DNA of 33,271 bases from Streptomyces sp. SM1 (lineage in GTDB: Bacteria > Actinomycetota > Actinomycetes > Streptomycetales > Streptomycetaceae): NCBI RefSeq assembly GCF_002910825.1, contig NZ_NEUB01000829.1:1-33271 (forward strand). The letters run 5' to 3'. Below the pieces are notes generated by a model, which was not told the DNA's origin, ran no database searches, and worked only from the letters and a program-made list of their open reading frames with translations. Of the stretch, positions 23,837 to 30,695 are shown piece by piece. A program made the position numbers and the translations under genes. The stretch's first letter is position 1; each line of letters begins with the position of its first letter.

Positions 23837-24622
23837 CTAGCTCGTGGTCCGGCGCATCAGCAGGTCCCGCAGTTCGCGCGCGTGCCGCCTGCTGACCTGG
23901 AGTTCCTCGGAGCCGATCAGGACGCTCACGGTACCGGCGTCGAGCCGGAGCTCGCCGATGTGGCGCAGGGCGGCCAGATGGCGGCGGTGGATGCGCACGA
24001 AACCCCGGGAGCGCCAGCGTTCCTCCAGGGTGGACAGCGGGATCCGTACGAGGTGGCTGCCGCGGTCGGTGTGCAGCCGGGCGTAGTCGCCCTGGGCCTC
24101 GACATGGGTGATGTCGTCGACGGCGACGAAGCGGGTGACGCCGCCGAGCTCGACGGCTATGTGGTCGGGGTCGGGTTCGTGCACGGGGATGCGCGGGGTG
24201 GTGTCGCGCGGTGCCGTCCCGCGCGGGGTGGTGTCGCGCTGCGCGGCGGCGCGGCGGACGGCTTCGGCCAGCCGTTCCTTGCGGACGGGTTTGAGCACGT
24301 AGTCGACGGCCTTGAGGTCGAAGGCCTGGACGGCGAAGTCCTCGTGGGCGGTGACGAACACGATGAGCGGCGGCCGGGCGAAGCCGCCGAGCAGCCGGGC
24401 CAGGTCGAGGCCGTCGAGGCCGGGCATCTGGATGTCGAGGAAGACGACGTCGATGGCCTCGGGCCCGTCGGGGCCCGATTCCAGCGCGCGGTTGATGCGG
24501 CGCAGCGCCTCGGTGGCGTCGCCCGCGCCCTCCGCGCTGCCGATGCGCGGGTCCGCGTTCAGCAGGTACAGCAGTTCCTCCAGCGAGGGGCGTTCGTCGT
24601 CGACGGCGAGGGCGCGCAGCAT
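23837..24622 (-). CDS. LytTR-family response regulator
   Basis: A 261-residue response regulator. The receiver domain (residues 1-120) has the acidic pocket VDDE, phosphoacceptor D63 in VFLDIQMPGLDG, the TAHED Thr and the Lys in YVLKPVRK. A Pro/Thr-rich linker with a small tandem repeat (TTPRGTAPRDTTPR) leads to a LytTR DNA-binding domain with VDDITHVEAQGDYARLHT, TLEERWRSRGFVRIHRRHL and a C-terminal VSRRHARELRDLL. It is the first gene of a four-gene operon with transporter and kinase and probably activates that operon. Confidence 0.92.
   Translation of the reverse strand: MLRALAVDDERPSLEELLYLLNADPRIGSAEGAGDATEALRRINRALESGPDGPEAIDVVFLDIQMPGLDGLDLARLLGGFARPPLIVFVTAHEDFAVQAFDLKAVDYVLKPVRKERLAEAVRRAAAQRDTTPRGTAPRDTTPRIPVHEPDPDHIAVELGGVTRFVAVDDITHVEAQGDYARLHTDRGSHLVRIPLSTLEERWRSRGFVRIHRRHLAALRHIGELRLDAGTVSVLIGSEELQVSRRHARELRDLLMRRTTS
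24191..24239 (-). repeat. 30-bp tandem repeat in response-regulator linker
   Basis: A 19-base unit GCGCGGGGTGGTGTCGCGC occurs at 24191-24209 and again at 24221-24239, a period of 30 bases. It encodes the DTTPR-type repeats of the inter-domain linker, so copy number would change linker length without breaking the frame. Confidence 0.7.
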
Positions 24623-24630
24623 GAACGTGG

Positions 24631-24636
24631 AGTGTA
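24631..24636 (-). promoter_or_regulatory. -10-like element for LytTR operon
   Basis: TACACT on the minus strand ends 8 bases before the ATG at 24622, which has no ribosome-binding site. A leaderless or nearly leaderless operon transcript is likely. The -35 (about TGTCCA) is poor. Confidence 0.4.
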
Positions 24637-24732
24637 GGGGTGTTTCCCCCGTGTGGACACGTGCCGCACATGGGCGCCGGCGTCGGGACGTGGTGCGCCG
24701 GACGGCCGGCCGCCGCTGGATACAGTGCCCGC

Positions 24733-25245
24733 ATGAGCAGCAGGCCCACGCCGTTCGACGAGCTCGACCGGAAGATCGTCACGGCTCTGATGGCGAACGC
24801 CAGGACGTCCTTCGCGGAGATCGGCGCCGCCGTCGGGCTGTCGTCCACGGCGGTCAAACGCCGGGTGGACCGGCTGCGCGAGACCGGGGTGATCACCGGG
24901 TTCACGGCGACGGTGCGGCCGGCGGCGCTGGGCTGGCGCACGGAGGCGTACGTCGAGGTCTACTGCGAGGGGGCGGCGCCGCCCCGGCGGCTGGCGGAGG
25001 TGGTGCGCAACCATCCGGAGATCGCCGCGGCGATGACGGTCACCGGGGGTGCGGACGCGTTGCTGCACGTACGGGCGCGGGACGTGGAGCACTTCGAGGA
25101 GGTGCTGGAGCGGATCCGCCAGGAGCCGTTCATCCGCAAGACGATCAGTGTGATGGTGCTGTCCCATCTGCTGCCGGACAGTCCTGAGGCGGGAGTGACG
25201 CAGCCGGCGCCGGACGGCGCATCAGTCGTGCGCTGGGCGACCTGA
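24733..25245 (+). CDS. AsnC/Lrp-family transcriptional regulator
   Basis: A 170-residue Lrp/AsnC protein. The N-terminal helix-turn-helix is LDRKIVTALMANARTSFAEIGAAVGLSSTAVKRRVDRLRE (outline, about residues 10-50). A RAM ligand-binding domain follows with AYVEVYCEG and VTGGADALLHVRARDVEHFEEVL. Proteins of this family sense amino acids. The next two genes are arginine/ornithine catabolic, and similar regulators sit beside rocD clusters in mycobacteria, so arginine or ornithine is the likely effector. A TACAGT -10-like hexamer ends 6 bases before the ATG at 24733 and no ribosome-binding site is seen, suggesting a leaderless mRNA. Confidence 0.9.
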   Translation: MSSRPTPFDELDRKIVTALMANARTSFAEIGAAVGLSSTAVKRRVDRLRETGVITGFTATVRPAALGWRTEAYVEVYCEGAAPPRRLAEVVRNHPEIAAAMTVTGGADALLHVRARDVEHFEEVLERIRQEPFIRKTISVMVLSHLLPDSPEAGVTQPAPDGASVVRWAT

Positions 25246-25246
25246 A

Positions 25247-25274
25247 CACGCAGTGATCCTGCGTGGACACGCAG
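25247..25274 (+). promoter_or_regulatory. three-copy heptamer operator upstream of the hydrolase-rocD operon
   Basis: CACGCAG (25247-25253), its reverse complement CTGCGTG (25259-25265) and CACGCAG again (25268-25274) form alternating sites directly after the AsnC stop codon. The array ends 10 bases upstream of the proposed -35. This is where an Lrp/AsnC octamer would bind to activate or repress. Confidence 0.6.
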
Positions 25275-25284
25275 CTCTTGTTCC

Positions 25285-25314
25285 TTGTCGTCCGTCCCGG
25301 TGGCTTCCTACCGT
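25285..25314 (+). promoter_or_regulatory. candidate promoter of the hydrolase-rocD operon
   Basis: TTGTCG (25285-25290) and TACCGT (25309-25314) are separated by 18 bases. A start near 25321 would give a leader of about 40 bases containing the GGAGG site of the GTG at 25361. Confidence 0.45.
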
Positions 25315-25360
25315 GGAGACACCCCCTGTCGGCACCGCGTGGAAGCGGAGGAACCCCTCT

Positions 25361-26173
25361 GTGCCCGGATCCCGTGTGGCGCGCCGGCGGCGCTACCTCG
25401 TCTGCGAACCCAGACACTTCGCCGTCCGGTACTCGATCAACCCCTGGATGCGTCCCGACCGTCCCGTCGACCTCCCCCTCGCCCGGCGCCAGTGGCGGAC
25501 GCTGGTCGACACCTACCGCGACCACGGTCATACCGTGGAGACCGTGAAGCCGGAGCCCGGACTGCCCGACATGGTGTTCGCCGCGAACGCGGCGGTCGTC
25601 GTGGAGGGCCGCGTCTTCGGCTCCCGGTATCTCGCGCCCGAGCGGCGCCCGGAGTCGGTGCCGTACGAGGCCTGGTTCAAGGCCGGGGGCTTCGACGTCC
25701 AGCACCCGGAGTCGGTGTGCGAGGGCGAGGGCGACCTGGTGCCCGCGGGGCGCTGGATCCTCGCCGGTACCGGGTTCCGCACCGCCCGGGAGGCGCATCG
25801 CGAGGTGCAGGAGTTCTTCGGTGTGCCGGTGATCGGCCTGACGCTGGTGGATCCGTACTTCTACCACCTGGACACGGCGCTGTTCGTGCTGGACGAGCAG
25901 AACGTCGCGTACTACCCGGACGCCTTCTCGCCGGGCAGCCGTGAGGTGCTCGCCCGGCTCTATCCGGACGCGGTGACCGCCACCCGTGAGGACGCGATGG
26001 CGTTCGGTCTGAACTCCGTCTCCGACGGACGCCACGTGTTCGTCTCACCGGAGGCGACGCATCTCGCCGGCCTGCTCGCCGACCGCGGTTATGTTCCCGT
26101 CCCCGTCGACCTGTCCGAGTTCCACAAGGCGGGCGGGGGCATCAAGTGCTGCACTCAGGAGATCCGCTCATGA
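25361..26173 (+). CDS. guanidine-group hydrolase: dimethylargininase family, possibly arginine dihydrolase
   Basis: A 270-residue enzyme of the guanidino-group-modifying superfamily, normally annotated as dimethylarginine dimethylaminohydrolase. The fold markers are RYLVCEPRHFAVRYSINPWM, GLPDMVFAANAAVV (Asn near residue 76), EGEGDLVP, the catalytic His in YFYHLDTALFVL, and the nucleophile Cys near residue 263 in GGGIKCCTQEI. From memory, the same blocks including the Asn occur in the N-terminal domain of cyanobacterial ArgZ/AgrE, which converts arginine to ornithine plus ammonia and CO2. That product is exactly what the overlapping rocD consumes (ATGA overlap, 26170-26173). The GTG at 25361 has a GGAGG site. 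The methylarginine alternative remains open. Confidence 0.8.
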   Translation: MPGSRVARRRRYLVCEPRHFAVRYSINPWMRPDRPVDLPLARRQWRTLVDTYRDHGHTVETVKPEPGLPDMVFAANAAVVVEGRVFGSRYLAPERRPESVPYEAWFKAGGFDVQHPESVCEGEGDLVPAGRWILAGTGFRTAREAHREVQEFFGVPVIGLTLVDPYFYHLDTALFVLDEQNVAYYPDAFSPGSREVLARLYPDAVTATREDAMAFGLNSVSDGRHVFVSPEATHLAGLLADRGYVPVPVDLSEFHKAGGGIKCCTQEIRS

Positions 26174-27396
26174 CCTCTGTCGTCCCCGCGCGTACGTCCG
26201 CCGAACTGATCGGCGCGGAGGAGCCGGTCCTCGCGCACAACTACCATCCGCTGCCCGTGGTCGTCTCCCGCGCTGAGGGCACCTGGGTGGAGGACGTGGA
26301 GGGCCGGCGGTACCTCGACATGCTGGCCGGCTACTCGGCGCTCAACTTCGGCCACCGGCACCCCGCGCTGATCGAGGCCGCGCACCGCCAGCTGGACCGG
26401 CTCACGCTGACCTCCCGCGCCTTCCACAACGACCGGCTCGCGGAGTTCGCGGAGCGGCTGGCGGCGCTGACGGGACTGGACATGGTGCTGCCGATGAACA
26501 CCGGCGCGGAGGCGGTGGAGAGCGCCGTGAAGGTGGCCCGCAAGTGGGCCTACGACGTGAAGGGCGTCCCGGCCGATCGGGCGACGATCGTGGTGGCGGC
26601 GGACAACTTCCACGGCCGTACGACGACGATCGTGAGCTTCTCGACGGACGAGGTCGCCCGTGCCGGGTTCGGGCCGTTCACCCCGGGCTTCCGGGTGGTC
26701 CCGTACAACGATCTCGCGGCGCTGGAGGAGGCGGTCGACGAGACGACGGCGGCGGTGCTGATCGAGCCGGTCCAGGGCGAGGCGGGTGTGATCATCCCGG
26801 ACGACGGCTATCTCGCCGGGGTGCGGGAAGTGACCCGTCGCGAGGGGTGCCTGTTCATCGCGGACGAGATCCAGTCGGGCCTCGGCCGCACCGGGCGCAC
26901 GCTCGCCGTGGAGCACGAGTCGGTCGTCCCGGACATGGTCCTGCTCGGCAAGGCGCTGGGCGGCGGCATCGTCCCGGTGTCGGCGGTGGTGGCCCGGCGT
27001 GAGGTGCTCGAGGTGCTGCACCCCGGTGAGCACGGGTCGACGTTCGGCGGAAATCCGCTGGCCGCGGCGGTCGGCACGGCCGTGGTGGAACTGCTGGAGA
27101 CGGGTGAGTTCCAGCGCCGGGCGGCGGAACTGGGCGAGGTGCTGCGCGAGGGTCTTCGGACGCTGACCGGCAGGGGTGTCGTCGGATTCCGCAGCCGTGG
27201 GCTGTGGGCGGGCGTGGACGTCGACCCGGCGATCGGTACCGGCCGCGAGGTCAGCGAGCGCCTCATGCGGGAGGGCGTCCTGGTCAAGGACACCCACGGC
27301 TCCACCATCCGGCTGGCCCCGCCCCTGACCATCACGGCGGAGGAGCTCCGGGGCGCCCTCGGCACCCTGGAGAAGGTGCTCGCCGGCAACGCCTGA
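26170..27396 (+). CDS. rocD: ornithine aminotransferase
   Basis: A 408-residue class-III PLP aminotransferase that converts ornithine and 2-oxoglutarate to glutamate semialdehyde and glutamate, feeding proline/glutamate metabolism. The N-terminal block HNYHPLPVVVSRAEGTWVEDVEG (outline) and YLDMLAGYSALNFGHRHP are typical of RocD. MNTGAEAVESAVKVARKW binds the cofactor phosphate, FIADEIQSGLGRTG contains the PLP-binding Asp, and the Schiff-base Lys is in VLLGKALGGGIVPVSA. HGSTFGGNPLAAAV completes the site. Its start overlaps the upstream hydrolase stop, so the two products are made together. Confidence 0.94.
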   Translation: MTSVVPARTSAELIGAEEPVLAHNYHPLPVVVSRAEGTWVEDVEGRRYLDMLAGYSALNFGHRHPALIEAAHRQLDRLTLTSRAFHNDRLAEFAERLAALTGLDMVLPMNTGAEAVESAVKVARKWAYDVKGVPADRATIVVAADNFHGRTTTIVSFSTDEVARAGFGPFTPGFRVVPYNDLAALEEAVDETTAAVLIEPVQGEAGVIIPDDGYLAGVREVTRREGCLFIADEIQSGLGRTGRTLAVEHESVVPDMVLLGKALGGGIVPVSAVVARREVLEVLHPGEHGSTFGGNPLAAAVGTAVVELLETGEFQRRAAELGEVLREGLRTLTGRGVVGFRSRGLWAGVDVDPAIGTGREVSERLMREGVLVKDTHGSTIRLAPPLTITAEELRGALGTLEKVLAGNA

Positions 27397-27404
27397 ACCG
27401 CCCC

Positions 27405-27436
27405 GCCGTCCCTCGCCGGCCCCGGTGGGGGACGGC
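27405..27436 (+). terminator. hairpin terminator after rocD
   Basis: An 8-bp perfect stem (GCCGTCCC at 27405-27412 with GGGACGGC at 27429-27436) extends inward by about five more pairs including G-U, starting 9 bases after the rocD stop. Confidence 0.75.
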
Positions 27437-27532
27437 ATCGCCCTGACGCGTCCAGGGAGCCCCCGCCCGGCTCCAAGGGTGAAGATGGGGACAAGGGGTG
27501 GTAGACCACTGTCAGCGACAGAGAGGTCGGCC

Positions 27533-27672
27533 GTGGGCGGACACAAGGAGCAGGACGGTGCCCGGCAGGGGTACGACGTGGCCGACGCGGCTCCCCTGTT
27601 GCTCGATCCGCACGGCATGGTGTCGAGCTGGACCGGTCGCGCCGAACGGCTGCTCGGTACGGCGCGGCCGAG
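27533..27672 (+). pseudogene. N-terminal fragment of the PAS-SpoIIE regulator, cut off by a frameshift
   Basis: From a GTG at 27533 (GAGAGG upstream) this frame encodes GGHKEQDGARQGYDVADAAPLLLDPHGMVSSWTGRAERLLG, the normal beginning of a PAS domain in Streptomyces phosphatases. At 27655-27656 the text CTCGGTACGGC would need one more G to continue as LLGYGAAEVVGRKFGELL in the frame of the downstream gene. Without it this frame runs into ARPRWWAGSSGSC and stops near 27703. Either the gene has suffered a 1-base deletion, or the base is missing from the assembly. Confidence 0.75.
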
Positions 27673-29988
27673 GTGGTGGGCCGGAAGTTCGGGGAGCTGC
27701 TGACCTCCGACGACGCCGAGCGGGTGCCGGACGCGGTCGAGCGGTGCCGGTCCGACGGGGACTGGGTGGGGCTGATGACCGCCCTGCACCGGGACGGGCA
27801 CCGGGTCGCGGTGATGGTGCGGCTCACGCATGCCGTGGAACCCCGGGGCCGTACGTCGCTGCTGGTCCTGCTCTCCGAGCCGGCCGGCTCCGCCGGCCGG
27901 GACATGAGCCGGTCCGTACTGGAGCAGATGGTGGCCGGGACGCCGATCGGTATCGCGATCGTGGACACGGACCTGCGTTTCGTGTGGTCCAACGCGGCGC
28001 TGGAGCAGTTCGGCGGCGGACCGGCCGAGCGGCGGCTGGGCCTGCGGTTCGCCGACATCCAGCCGGGGCTGAACGCCGATGCCGTCGAGGCGCAGATGCG
28101 CCGTGTGCTCGAGACGGGCGAACAGGTGGTCGGTTACGAGCACGTGGGCCGCGTGCGGTCGGCACCGCTGCGCGAGACCGCGCACATGCTGTCCTTCACC
28201 CGCCTCGACGACGACCGGGGCAGCCCGATGGGCGTGTACTACACGGTCGTGGACGTCACCGAGGCTCACCGCGCCCGTCAGCGGCTCGCCCTGCTCGACC
28301 GGGCCGGCCAGTACATCGGCCGGACCCTGGACATCATGACCACCACGCAGGAACTGGCCGACATCGCCGTGCCGGGGCTCGCGGACTTCGTCATCGTGGA
28401 CCTGCTGGAGACGGTGCTGCGCGGCGCCGAGCTGCCGCCGGGCCCGCTCAGCGCCTCCGCGCGGGTCCCCCTGCGCCACGCGGGGCACCGCTCTCGGTAC
28501 GAGGACCTGCCGCGGGGGGAGGTGGAGACCGGGGCGGTCATGACCTATCTGGCGGATTCACCGCCCGTGCGCTGCCTGACCACGGGCCGGTCCTGGCGTC
28601 AGGAGCAGCTCGACCCGCTGGCCCTGGGGTGGGCCGGCGGGGCGCCGGGTGACCGGAAGTCCACCTTCCTGGAGCTGGGGCTGCAGAGCGTGATGGTCGT
28701 CCCCATCCGGGCGCGGGGCGTCACCCTGGGCGTCACCACGTTCTTCCGCCGCCGTCGCGAGGACCCCTTCGACGCCGGCGATCTCGCGCTGGCCGAGGAC
28801 CTCGTGTCCCGTGCCGCCGTCTGTGTGGACAACGCCCGCCGCTACACCCGGGAGCGGGACGCCGTACTGGTCCTCCAGCGCAGTCTGCTCCCCCGCCGGC
28901 TGCCGGAGCAGGACGCCGTGGAGGTGTCGGCGTACTACCGCCCGGCCGACGAGCTGACCGGTCTGGGCGGTGACTGGTACGACCTGATCCTGCTGTCGGG
29001 TGCCCGCGTCGCCCTGGTCGTCGGCGAGGTGCCGGGGCACGGTATCGACGCCGCCGCGGCGATGGGGCGGCTGCGCACGGCCGTACGGACACTGGCCTCA
29101 ATCGACCTGCCGCCCGAGGAGGTGCTCGCCCATCTGGACGACCTTGCCTCCCGTTCGGCGTGGGACGGCGGCGAGGGGGAACCCGGGGCGGACGCCCCCG
29201 GCCGGTCCCTCGGGCCCGGCTGTCTGTACGTGGTCTACGACCCGGTGGGCGGCCAGTGCACGATGGCCGCCGCCGGACACCCCGCGCCGGCGGTGGTGGC
29301 ACCGGACGGCACGGTCACCTTCGTGGATCTTCCGCAGGGCCCGGCCCTGGGTGTGGGCGGCCCGCCGTTCGAGGCGGTGGAACTGAACCTGGCCGAGGGC
29401 AGCACGCTCGCCCTGCACACGGACGGTCTGCTGGCCCGTGAGGGTCCCTGGTCCGCCGATACGGACCGGGAGCGGCTGCGGCAGGCGCTCGCCCGGGCAC
29501 CGGGGGCCCTCGGTCCGAGCTGCCGGGCCGTCATCGACGCGCTGGTGCCGGCCCACCCGTACGACGACGTGGCTCTCCTGACGGCACGTACCAAGCGTCT
29601 CGACCCGGAACAGGTCGCGGTCCGGGACCTGCCGGCGGACCCGGCCATGGTGGCCGAGGCCCGGCGGACGGCCACCCGGCAGCTGTCCCGGTGGGGGCTG
29701 GACGAGCTGGTGTTCACCACGGAGCTGATCGTCAGCGAGCTGGTCACCAACGCCATCCGGCACGCCTCCGGGCCCGTCCGGATGCGGCTGATCCGTGAGC
29801 GGGCGCTGGTGTGCGAGGTGCACGACGGGGGCGCCACCGCACCCCATCTGCGTCACCCCCGCGCGATGGACGAGGGCGGGCGCGGACTGCTGCTGGTCTC
29901 CCAGCTGGCGCAGCGATGGGGTACCCGGTTCGTTCCCGACGGGAAGATCATCTGGGCGGAGCAGTCGCTGACCCCGCCGCCGGAGTGA
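27673..29988 (+). CDS. PAS-GAF-SpoIIE phosphatase-HATPase regulator (frameshifted 5' end)
   Basis: The intact frame encodes 771 residues; with the out-of-frame piece from 27533 the protein would be about 818. Domain order: the rest of a first PAS domain (1-75), a second PAS (about 80-190, MVAGTPIGIAIVDTDLRFVWSN), GAF (about 205-395), PP2C/SpoIIE phosphatase (about 410-640) and an anti-sigma-type HATPase (about 650-765, ELIVSELVTNAIRHASG and EGGRGLLLVSQLAQRWGT). Phosphatase metal ligands are visible in GGDWYD, LHTDGLL and YDDVALL, but the usual VGD-x-x-GHG is VGEVPGHG, a Glu for Asp. Such proteins dephosphorylate anti-anti-sigma factors. The whole gene is probably monocistronic. The usable start, if the frameshift is real, is a GTG near 27673 with no good ribosome-binding site. 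Confidence 0.85.
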   Translation: MVGRKFGELLTSDDAERVPDAVERCRSDGDWVGLMTALHRDGHRVAVMVRLTHAVEPRGRTSLLVLLSEPAGSAGRDMSRSVLEQMVAGTPIGIAIVDTDLRFVWSNAALEQFGGGPAERRLGLRFADIQPGLNADAVEAQMRRVLETGEQVVGYEHVGRVRSAPLRETAHMLSFTRLDDDRGSPMGVYYTVVDVTEAHRARQRLALLDRAGQYIGRTLDIMTTTQELADIAVPGLADFVIVDLLETVLRGAELPPGPLSASARVPLRHAGHRSRYEDLPRGEVETGAVMTYLADSPPVRCLTTGRSWRQEQLDPLALGWAGGAPGDRKSTFLELGLQSVMVVPIRARGVTLGVTTFFRRRREDPFDAGDLALAEDLVSRAAVCVDNARRYTRERDAVLVLQRSLLPRRLPEQDAVEVSAYYRPADELTGLGGDWYDLILLSGARVALVVGEVPGHGIDAAAAMGRLRTAVRTLASIDLPPEEVLAHLDDLASRSAWDGGEGEPGADAPGRSLGPGCLYVVYDPVGGQCTMAAAGHPAPAVVAPDGTVTFVDLPQGPALGVGGPPFEAVELNLAEGSTLALHTDGLLAREGPWSADTDRERLRQALARAPGALGPSCRAVIDALVPAHPYDDVALLTARTKRLDPEQVAVRDLPADPAMVAEARRTATRQLSRWGLDELVFTTELIVSELVTNAIRHASGPVRMRLIRERALVCEVHDGGATAPHLRHPRAMDEGGRGLLLVSQLAQRWGTRFVPDGKIIWAEQSLTPPPE

Positions 29989-30029
29989 TCCGGTGACCGG
30001 CGAGGGACGGCAGCGGTCTTCCGTGCGTG

Positions 30030-30067
30030 AGGTGCCGGTACGCGCGTCAGGTGCCGGTGCGCGCGCG
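30030..30067. repeat. 19-bp tandem duplication over the rpiB-like stop codon
   Basis: AGGTGCCGGTACGCGCGTC (30030-30048) is followed directly by a diverged copy, AGGTGCCGGTGCGCGCGCG (30049-30067). The stop codon of the minus-strand isomerase (30049-30047) falls at the junction, so the duplication has shaped the protein's last residues (ARTGT). Confidence 0.6.
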
Positions 30068-30502
30068 GTCGAGCCGGGCCGTCCGCTCGACGTTCCGCCG
30101 GTCGTCGGGGTCGTCGCTCGGCGAGGCCGCGAACCAGGCGTCGAGGATTTCCCTCAGCAGCGGAGGGGACGTCAGCCGCAGGCTGAGGGCGAGCACGTTG
30201 GCGTCGTTCCAGCGGCGCGCGCCGTCCGCCGTGTAGGCGTCCGCGCAGAGCGCGGCCCGTACGCCGGGCACCTTGTTCGCGGCGATCGAGGCGCCGGTGC
30301 CGGTCCAGCAGCACACCACCGCCTGGTCGGCCGCTCCGTCGGCGACCTCACGGGCCGCCGTCTCGGAGCAGACCGCCCACTGCGGATCGTCCCCGGGGCT
30401 GAGGGCGCCGTGCACGCGTACGTCGTGGCCGCGCTCGCGCAGTTCGGCGAGGAGGGCGCGGGCCACGGGTTCGTCCATGTCGGAGGAGACGGAGATCCGC
30501 AT
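30047..30502 (-). CDS. RpiB/LacA/LacB-family sugar-phosphate isomerase
   Basis: A 151-residue protein of the ribose-5-phosphate isomerase B family. The family core VVCCWTGTGASIAANKVPGVRAALC is recognisable (outline), with the active-site Cys position kept and SIAANK intact; ARRWNDANVLALSLR is the usual downstream block. Canonical RpiB begins with a GSDHAG phosphate/ring-opening segment. Here the equivalent reads SVSSDMDEP, without the His, and CGTGIG has become CWTGTG. It may therefore act on a sugar phosphate other than ribose 5-phosphate. The C-terminal 20 residues are Asp/Arg-rich and end in a small tandem duplication. It converges on the SpoIIE gene. Confidence 0.85.
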   Translation of the reverse strand: MRISVSSDMDEPVARALLAELRERGHDVRVHGALSPGDDPQWAVCSETAAREVADGAADQAVVCCWTGTGASIAANKVPGVRAALCADAYTADGARRWNDANVLALSLRLTSPPLLREILDAWFAASPSDDPDDRRNVERTARLDRARTGT

Positions 30503-30612
30503 ACCGCGAGCCTACTCGCCCTCCCTGGCGCGCTGACGGGCGTTCAGCCACCGCGGGGCGCCCGGTGGCTTCCGGTCGCGTCGAACGTGGTGCCGGGCCG
30601 CGCCGCCCGGTC

Positions 30613-30618
30613 CTAGAC
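30613..30618 (+). promoter_or_regulatory. -10-like element upstream of acyltransferase gene
   Basis: TAGACT is a good Streptomyces -10 match. Transcription from about 30625 would give a leader of about 70 bases to the TTG start at 30696. No clear -35 is visible. Confidence 0.4.
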
Positions 30619-30695
30619 TGGCACCTCGTGACGTGCCGGATGACCTGCTGGAACGCGGTGGCACTGCCCGTTCGTCAGAGTCGAGGAGCGTGCTT

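Noticed and set aside
26155..28488. Minus-strand open frame of 777 codons opposite rocD and the PAS region
   Set aside because: Antisense to rocD and the SpoIIE-type gene; compositional artefact of GC-rich codon bias.
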